Assembly (NCBI GenBank): GCA_963693635.1 | Contig: CAVOBC010000055.1 | Location: forward strand, 1-18,147 | DNA from: CAVOBC01 sp963693635 | GTDB lineage: Bacteria > Pseudomonadota > Gammaproteobacteria > Pseudomonadales > Azotimanducaceae | Reading direction: 5' to 3' | Length of the DNA: 18,147 bases | Shown: positions 13,708-18,147 of the stretch, one piece after another | How the letters are laid out: every line of letters starts with the position of its first letter | How positions within the stretch are numbered: the first letter of the stretch is position 1 | Made by a program: the position numbers and the translations under genes | The notes under the pieces: model-generated | Database searches by the model: none | What the model saw: only the letters and a program-made list of their open reading frames with translations | Told to the model about the DNA's origin: nothing

Positions 13708-15567
13708 ATGCCGGGTTTGATCCCACCCGAATTTGTTGAAGAACTGCTGGCTCGCACGGACCTCTCGGAGCTTATCGGTGGGCGCGTGACGCTGAAGAAA
13801 GCGGGCCTGAACTACACCGGCTTGTGCCCGTTTCACAATGAGAAGACGCCGTCCTTCTCGGTGAACGCAGACAAGCAGTTCTATCATTGCTTTGGCTGCC
13901 AGGCCAATGGCGATGCAATCAGCTTCATACGGGAAATGGAGGGCGTCGATTTCGTCGGTGCCATCGAGCAGCTTGCCGACCGGATTGGTATGACGGTTCC
14001 GCGCGAGAAGGCAGATCCGGTCTCGGAAGCCCGTCATCAGATGCGTAAGTCCATCTACGATGTGCTCGAGCAAGCGACGGAATGGTATCAGGTGCAACTT
14101 CGTGAGGGCGCTGGCCGTCAACGATGTGTTGATTACCTGAAAGACCGCGGTCTGACGGGCGCTATCTGTCGTGATTACGGCGTCGGTTTTGCTCCGCCGG
14201 GATGGGACAACCTGGTGCTTGCGCTTGCGCACAGCAATCAGGAGCGTCAACTGCTCATCGACGCCGGCATGCTGGTGCTCAATGAAGACGAAGACAGAGT
14301 ACGGGATCGCTTTCGGGATCGCGTCATGTTTCCGATCAGGGACCTGCGGGGCCGGGTGATCGCGTTTGGCGGTCGCATTCTGGGCGACGGTCGTCCCAAG
14401 TACCTCAATTCACCCGAGACGCCCGTTTTCCACAAGGGGCGTGAGTTGTACGGGCTGTTTGAGGCCCGCAAGGCCGTGCGCAAGTTGACCCGCTTCCTGG
14501 TGGTTGAGGGCTACATGGACGTCGTCGCGCTTGCGCAGCACGGCATTGGGTACTCAGTTGCGACCCTGGGTACGGCGACTTCTGAGGATCATCTGATTCG
14601 ACTGTTCCGGCTGGTGCCTGAGATTGTCTTCTGTTTCGACGGCGATCAGGCCGGCAGAAACGCGGCCTGGAAAGCGGTCGATCTCGCGCTGGGGCAGCTT
14701 GAGGATGGGCGGTCGGCGCGATTCCTGTTCCTACCGGACGGTGAGGACCCGGACAGTTTTGTCAGGGCCGTCGGCCCTGACGCATTTGAGGTCCAGGTCG
14801 ATCAGGCAGCGCATCTCGCCGACTTCTTCTTCGCACATATGAGTGAGGCGGTGGACATGGACTCGCTGGAGGGCAAAGCTCGCCTAAGCAAAGAGACCAT
14901 GCCGTACATCAATCGCATTCCCGGTGGTGTTTATCGACAACTGATGGTGGATCGCCTCGCGGCGCTGACCGGGCTCTCGCCGGAGCGGCTGGTGGCAGCG
15001 ACGATCCCGCCACCGGCCCCGTCGCGAGAGCTGCGTCCGCCGACCTGGGTTGGTGATCCCGATTCCTCAATGGACGATGCTCCGCCCTGGGATAACGAGG
15101 GCTTCGATCCGGACCCGGCCGACGGTGTTGATTTTGTTTCGAAACGCGGGCGTCTGCAGTTGGACCATGAAATGATCCAACTGCTGCTGTGGCAGCCGGA
15201 GCTGGGAGATCTCGTAAGCGTGGAGGTCGTTGACCGACTGGAATCTGGATTGAAGTTTCCGCTCAGCGTCGCGGTTCTCAAGTTGCTGCACCAATCCGAG
15301 CGGCCATCACCCGATGTGATTATTGGTCATTTTGAGGGAAAGGACGCGGCGCTCACGTTGCGCGACCTGGCTCGCAGCGAACGTTTACTTGGCGTTGATG
15401 AATTGCAGGCGGAGTTCGAAGGCGTTGTTGCCCGTGCGCTTGAGCAGGTCGAAATTCAAACAATTCAAAAGGTTAGGAGCGACATCCTGACCAAAGATTT
15501 TGCGCTGATGACTGACGACGAAAAAAAGCGGTTACGCGAAATCACCGAGTCCCGGAAGCCGCGTTGA
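13708..15567 (+). CDS. dnaG: DNA primase
   Basis: DnaG makes the RNA primers for replication at the fork. The 619-residue protein has the N-terminal CHC2 zinc-binding domain (Cys40, His43, Cys61, Cys64 in CPFH...HCFGC), the RNA-polymerase core with the TOPRIM motif V-V-E-G-Y-M-D (Glu267) and F-D-G-D-Q-A-G, and a C-terminal DnaB-interacting helical domain. A Pro-rich, acidic linker at about residues 430-475 separates core and C-terminal domains. No frame breaks or lost key residues were seen. The ATG at 13708 gives the normal N-terminus; the ribosome binding site is weak. It lies between yqeY (127-bp gap) and rpoD (about 260-bp gap with its own promoter). Confidence 0.97.
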   Translation: MPGLIPPEFVEELLARTDLSELIGGRVTLKKAGLNYTGLCPFHNEKTPSFSVNADKQFYHCFGCQANGDAISFIREMEGVDFVGAIEQLADRIGMTVPREKADPVSEARHQMRKSIYDVLEQATEWYQVQLREGAGRQRCVDYLKDRGLTGAICRDYGVGFAPPGWDNLVLALAHSNQERQLLIDAGMLVLNEDEDRVRDRFRDRVMFPIRDLRGRVIAFGGRILGDGRPKYLNSPETPVFHKGRELYGLFEARKAVRKLTRFLVVEGYMDVVALAQHGIGYSVATLGTATSEDHLIRLFRLVPEIVFCFDGDQAGRNAAWKAVDLALGQLEDGRSARFLFLPDGEDPDSFVRAVGPDAFEVQVDQAAHLADFFFAHMSEAVDMDSLEGKARLSKETMPYINRIPGGVYRQLMVDRLAALTGLSPERLVAATIPPPAPSRELRPPTWVGDPDSSMDDAPPWDNEGFDPDPADGVDFVSKRGRLQLDHEMIQLLLWQPELGDLVSVEVVDRLESGLKFPLSVAVLKLLHQSERPSPDVIIGHFEGKDAALTLRDLARSERLLGVDELQAEFEGVVARALEQVEIQTIQKVRSDILTKDFALMTDDEKKRLREITESRKPR

Positions 15568-15751
15568 CGGGTGCCCGACGCGTTCGTGGATCGTTCCGGC
15601 TAAATGCATGATTTATAAGGAAAGTGGTCTCTGATAACCGAGATTGGTGACGCGATCAATGGTGTTCTTGATGGATCGGTAGCGGGAATCGATCGCGCGA
15701 AGAGTCGGGCACCAAATGTGTCGATTGAGTAGAAACTTCACAACCCATGGC

Positions 15752-15757
15752 TATAAT
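15752..15757 (+). promoter_or_regulatory. Candidate -10 box of an rpoD promoter
   Basis: A perfect TATAAT lies 71 bases upstream of the rpoD ATG in the 261-bp dnaG-rpoD spacer. No good -35 at 16-18 bp is seen; TTGAGT at 15725-15730 is 21 bp away. A TG two bases upstream of the box resembles, but is one base out of place for, an extended -10. The rest of the spacer shows an inverted CGCGATC...GATCGCG but no gene. Confidence 0.45.
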
Positions 15758-15828
15758 AGTCGGCCCAGCCCGACCCCCACTCGGCTGCAAAGTCCTAACA
15801 GAACCTCCTGATCGAGAAGAGGATGCCT

Positions 15829-17652
15829 ATGTCTAGCGGTCTATCTCAGCAACAATCCCGGCTAAAAGAACTCATCAGAAAGGGTCGAGAGCAGGGTTAC
15901 CTTACCTACGGTGAGGTTAACGACCACCTACCGGATGACATCTCGGATCCGGACCAGATCGAAGACATTATTGGCATGATCAATGACCTCGGGATCGCCG
16001 TGCACGAAGTGGCCCCCGAGAATGACGACCTGATGGCCGAGGGTGATTCGACAGACGAACTGGCTGCCGAAGAAGCGGCGGCCGTTCTGGTTGCAGTCGA
16101 GAGCGAGGCAGGGCGTACGACCGACCCGGTGCGCATGTACATGCGCGAGATGGGCACGGTAGAACTGCTCACACGCGAAGGCGAGATCATCATCGCCAAG
16201 CGCATTGAAGAAGGCATCCGGGACATCCTCAATGCTGTGGGTCAGTTTCCAGGCGTCGTGCCGACGATCCTTGAGGCCTATGAGGCGACCAAGGAAGAAG
16301 AGAGTCATCTCACCAATCTCCTGATTGGTTTTCTCGATCCGACAGAGAACGTCAAGCCTGCGGCCCAGGTGGTACCCGGGCAGGTGAAGGAAAAGACGGC
16401 GGAAGAGGAAGAAGCAGAAAAGGGACCGGACCCGAAGTTGGCAGCCACGCGCTTTACGAAGTTGGCAAAGCAGCTCAAGAGAACCGATCGCATCATCAAG
16501 AAGCATGGTCGAGAGAGTGCTGAAGCCCGAAAGGAGCTCGACGCGCTCGGCGAGGCATTCATGTTCTTCAAGATGGTCCCCAAACAGGTTGACCGCATCG
16601 TGGCGATGGCGCGCGCGAGCCATGCGATCGTCCGGCGACAGGAACGCATCATCGTTGCCGCGTGCACCCGACAAGGCAAAATGCCGCGTCGCGAGTTTCT
16701 TGAGCGCTTTACCGGCAAGGAAGTCGATCTCAAGTGGTGTGCAAAGCAGATCAAAGCCGGATACAACCATCTCGCCAAGTGCCAGGATGACGTGATGCGC
16801 GCGCAGAAGCGTATCAAGGCGGCATCCGAAGAGGCTGGAGTCGGGGTCGTCGAGCTCAAGGACATCAATCGGCGTATGTCGATTAGCGAAGCGAAGGCGC
16901 GCCGTGCGAAGAAAGACATGGTCGAGGCCAACCTCAGACTCGTGATTTCTATCGCCAAGAAGTACACCAACCGTGGGCTGCAGTTCCTGGACCTCATCCA
17001 GGAAGGAAACATCGGCCTGATGAAGGCGGTCGACAAGTTCGAGTACCGTCGCGGCTACAAGTTTTCAACGTACGCCACCTGGTGGATTCGCCAGGCGATC
17101 ACACGCTCGATTGCCGACCAGGCGCGTACGATTCGCATCCCCGTACACATGATCGAAACGATCAACAAACTGTCGCGGATCTCGCGGCAAATGCTGCAAG
17201 AGATGGGCCGTGAGCCGACGCCAGAGGAACTTGGCGAGCGCATGCAGATGCCTGAAGAGAAGGTACGTCGCGTTCAGAAGATCGCGAAAGAGCCCATCTC
17301 TATGGAGACACCGATCGGCGATGACGAGGACAGCCATTTGGGCGATTTCCTCGACTCTGATTCTAACCTCTCGGAAGGTGCCAGCGTTGGTTCGCCGATC
17401 AATACGGCGACTGATGAAAATCTGAAAGAAGCAACGCGCAGTGTCCTTTCGGGGCTGACGGCACGCGAAGCAAAGGTGTTGCGCATGCGCTTTGGGATCG
17501 ACATGAACACTGATCACACTCTCGAAGAGGTCGGTAAGCAGTTCGATGTAACCCGCGAACGAATTCGCCAGATCGAAGCTAAAGCACTTCGAAAACTGCG
17601 ACATCCAACCCGCTCTGATCACCTGAAGAGCTTCCTCGACGAAAGCATCTGA
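15829..17652 (+). CDS. rpoD: RNA polymerase primary sigma factor (sigma-70)
   Basis: This is the housekeeping sigma factor. The 607-residue length fits the gammaproteobacterial RpoD. Region 1.1 (about 1-80) is followed by region 1.2 (D-P-V-R-M-Y-M-R-E-M-G), a long non-conserved region, then region 2 (A-N-L-R-L-V-I-S-I-A-K-K-Y, with Y-A-T-W-W-I-R-Q-A for -10 recognition and melting), region 3 and region 4 with the -35-reading helix (V-T-R-E-R-I-R-Q-I-E). The start is placed at ATG 15829, not the ATG at 15823, because GAAGAGG (15816-15822) is six bases before the former and directly abuts the latter. It is the last gene of the rpsU - yqeY - dnaG - rpoD cluster. Confidence 0.97.
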   Translation: MSSGLSQQQSRLKELIRKGREQGYLTYGEVNDHLPDDISDPDQIEDIIGMINDLGIAVHEVAPENDDLMAEGDSTDELAAEEAAAVLVAVESEAGRTTDPVRMYMREMGTVELLTREGEIIIAKRIEEGIRDILNAVGQFPGVVPTILEAYEATKEEESHLTNLLIGFLDPTENVKPAAQVVPGQVKEKTAEEEEAEKGPDPKLAATRFTKLAKQLKRTDRIIKKHGRESAEARKELDALGEAFMFFKMVPKQVDRIVAMARASHAIVRRQERIIVAACTRQGKMPRREFLERFTGKEVDLKWCAKQIKAGYNHLAKCQDDVMRAQKRIKAASEEAGVGVVELKDINRRMSISEAKARRAKKDMVEANLRLVISIAKKYTNRGLQFLDLIQEGNIGLMKAVDKFEYRRGYKFSTYATWWIRQAITRSIADQARTIRIPVHMIETINKLSRISRQMLQEMGREPTPEELGERMQMPEEKVRRVQKIAKEPISMETPIGDDEDSHLGDFLDSDSNLSEGASVGSPINTATDENLKEATRSVLSGLTAREAKVLRMRFGIDMNTDHTLEEVGKQFDVTRERIRQIEAKALRKLRHPTRSDHLKSFLDESI

Positions 17653-17660
17653 CGGTCTTT

Positions 17661-17687
17661 GTCGAGCGGGGCCACGCTCCGCTCGAC
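17661..17687 (+). terminator. Hairpin downstream of rpoD
   Basis: A perfect 9-bp stem GTCGAGCGG / CCGCTCGAC with a 9-base loop starts 8 bases after the rpoD stop codon. No T-run follows (TGCTCCCG...), so it may be a 3'-end stability hairpin or an atypical terminator. A further weak CTCCC/GGGAG pairing lies near 17730-17750. Confidence 0.45.
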
Positions 17688-17787
17688 TGCTCCCGCTCTC
17701 TTCACTTCAGCCGGCTCCCTTGCCCATCTCCCTTCGCTTTGGGGAGGCGAGCAGGAGCAGGGTGAGATTGTTGCATCCAAACCCTGA

Positions 17788-18147
17788 ATGAACCCCGGCA
17801 GAAAGCAACTGCTGCTCCGCAAGGCACATCGTTGGTTGGGCGTCGTAACCGCGTTGCAGCTCCTGGCGTGGACGGTCTCGGGTCTCTATTTCACTCTGAT
17901 ACCGATCGGGCAGATCCGCGGCGAACACCTGTTGCAGGATGCGGGTGCGTTGCGGCTGGGTCACACCCACCTGTTGCCACCCAGTTCAATCGTGGCGACG
18001 AATCCGGAGTTGCGGCAGGTCGCGGTCGATCAGGTGCAAATTCGGATGCGGGGACAACGGGTGGCCTACCTCGTTGTGGATGCCGACCGATGGACGGCGT
18101 ACGACGCGGAGAGTGGCGTACGACTGCCGTCATTAGTCGCTGAGGAG
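17788..18147 (+). CDS. PepSY-type membrane protein, N-terminal fragment cut by the window edge
   Basis: An open reading frame from ATG 17788 runs past the right edge with 120 codons visible. The N-terminus, R-K-A-H-R-W-L-G-V-V, leads straight into a hydrophobic segment (about residues 17-38, A-L-Q-L-L-A-W-T-V-S-G-L-Y-F-T-L), typical of PepSY-associated transmembrane proteins. A soluble stretch follows, with a strand pattern like a PepSY domain (V-Q-I-R-M-R-G-Q-R-V-A-Y-L-V-V-D...W-T-A-Y-D-A-E-S-G). No strong ribosome binding site precedes the ATG. It follows rpoD after 135 bp. The rest of the gene and its partners lie outside the window, so its role (for example with iron or redox proteins) cannot be judged. 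Confidence 0.65.
   Translation, partial: MNPGRKQLLLRKAHRWLGVVTALQLLAWTVSGLYFTLIPIGQIRGEHLLQDAGALRLGHTHLLPPSSIVATNPELRQVAVDQVQIRMRGQRVAYLVVDADRWTAYDAESGVRLPSLVAEE

Noticed and set aside
15928..16770. Minus-strand open frame of 280 codons
   Set aside because: It is antisense to rpoD, which is unmistakable.

Overview
The window looks like the chromosome of a gammaproteobacterium, GC-rich and probably uncultured or lightly studied. Two known gammaproteobacterial gene neighbourhoods lie side by side. The left one, vfr/crp - osmC - speD - coq7 - HIT, matches the order I recall around vfr in Pseudomonas, with a VOC-fold gene inserted. The right one, folB - tsaD - rpsU - yqeY - dnaG - rpoD, is the macromolecular-synthesis cluster. 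The species cannot be named from the sequence.

Layout. 11-647 (-): a Crp/Vfr gene split by a one-base frameshift. 781-2203 (+): a tightly overlapping trio of OsmC/YhfA-type protein, VOC protein and a compact S-adenosylmethionine decarboxylase. 2328-4534 (-): a transcription unit of dual cNMP-binding/rhodanese protein, HIT hydrolase and Coq7, with a good promoter upstream. 4719-6119 (-): a membrane PP2C phosphatase with a periplasmic SPOR-like domain. 6601-7493 (+), divergent from it: a class III adenylate cyclase with a C-terminal FHA domain and a one-base frameshift in its first codons. 7594-10448 (+): a beta-helix, haemagglutinin-like repeat protein broken into two frames. 10529-12197 (-): folB and tsaD, separated by an array of seven 34-bp hairpin-forming repeats where plsY is usually found. 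12308-17652 (+): rpsU, a repeat-rich spacer, yqeY, dnaG and rpoD. From 17788 to the right edge: the start of a PepSY-type membrane protein.

How the genes may work together. The most unusual part is 2328-7493. A phosphatase anchored in the inner membrane with a peptidoglycan-type sensor, a cyclase with a phosphothreonine-reading domain, and a cyclic-nucleotide-binding rhodanese sit together, about 3 kb from a cAMP receptor gene. This suggests a circuit linking cell-wall state, Ser/Thr phosphorylation and cAMP. No kinase is seen in the window, and the link is inferred from domains and proximity.

Two cautions. Three genes (crp, the cyclase and the repeat protein) each carry a one-base indel in a short homopolymer. 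This may reflect assembly error rather than real gene loss. The window is also unusually rich in short tandem repeats between genes: a hexamer at 6251, 34 bp at 10907, 18 bp at 12735 and 13 bp at 12986.
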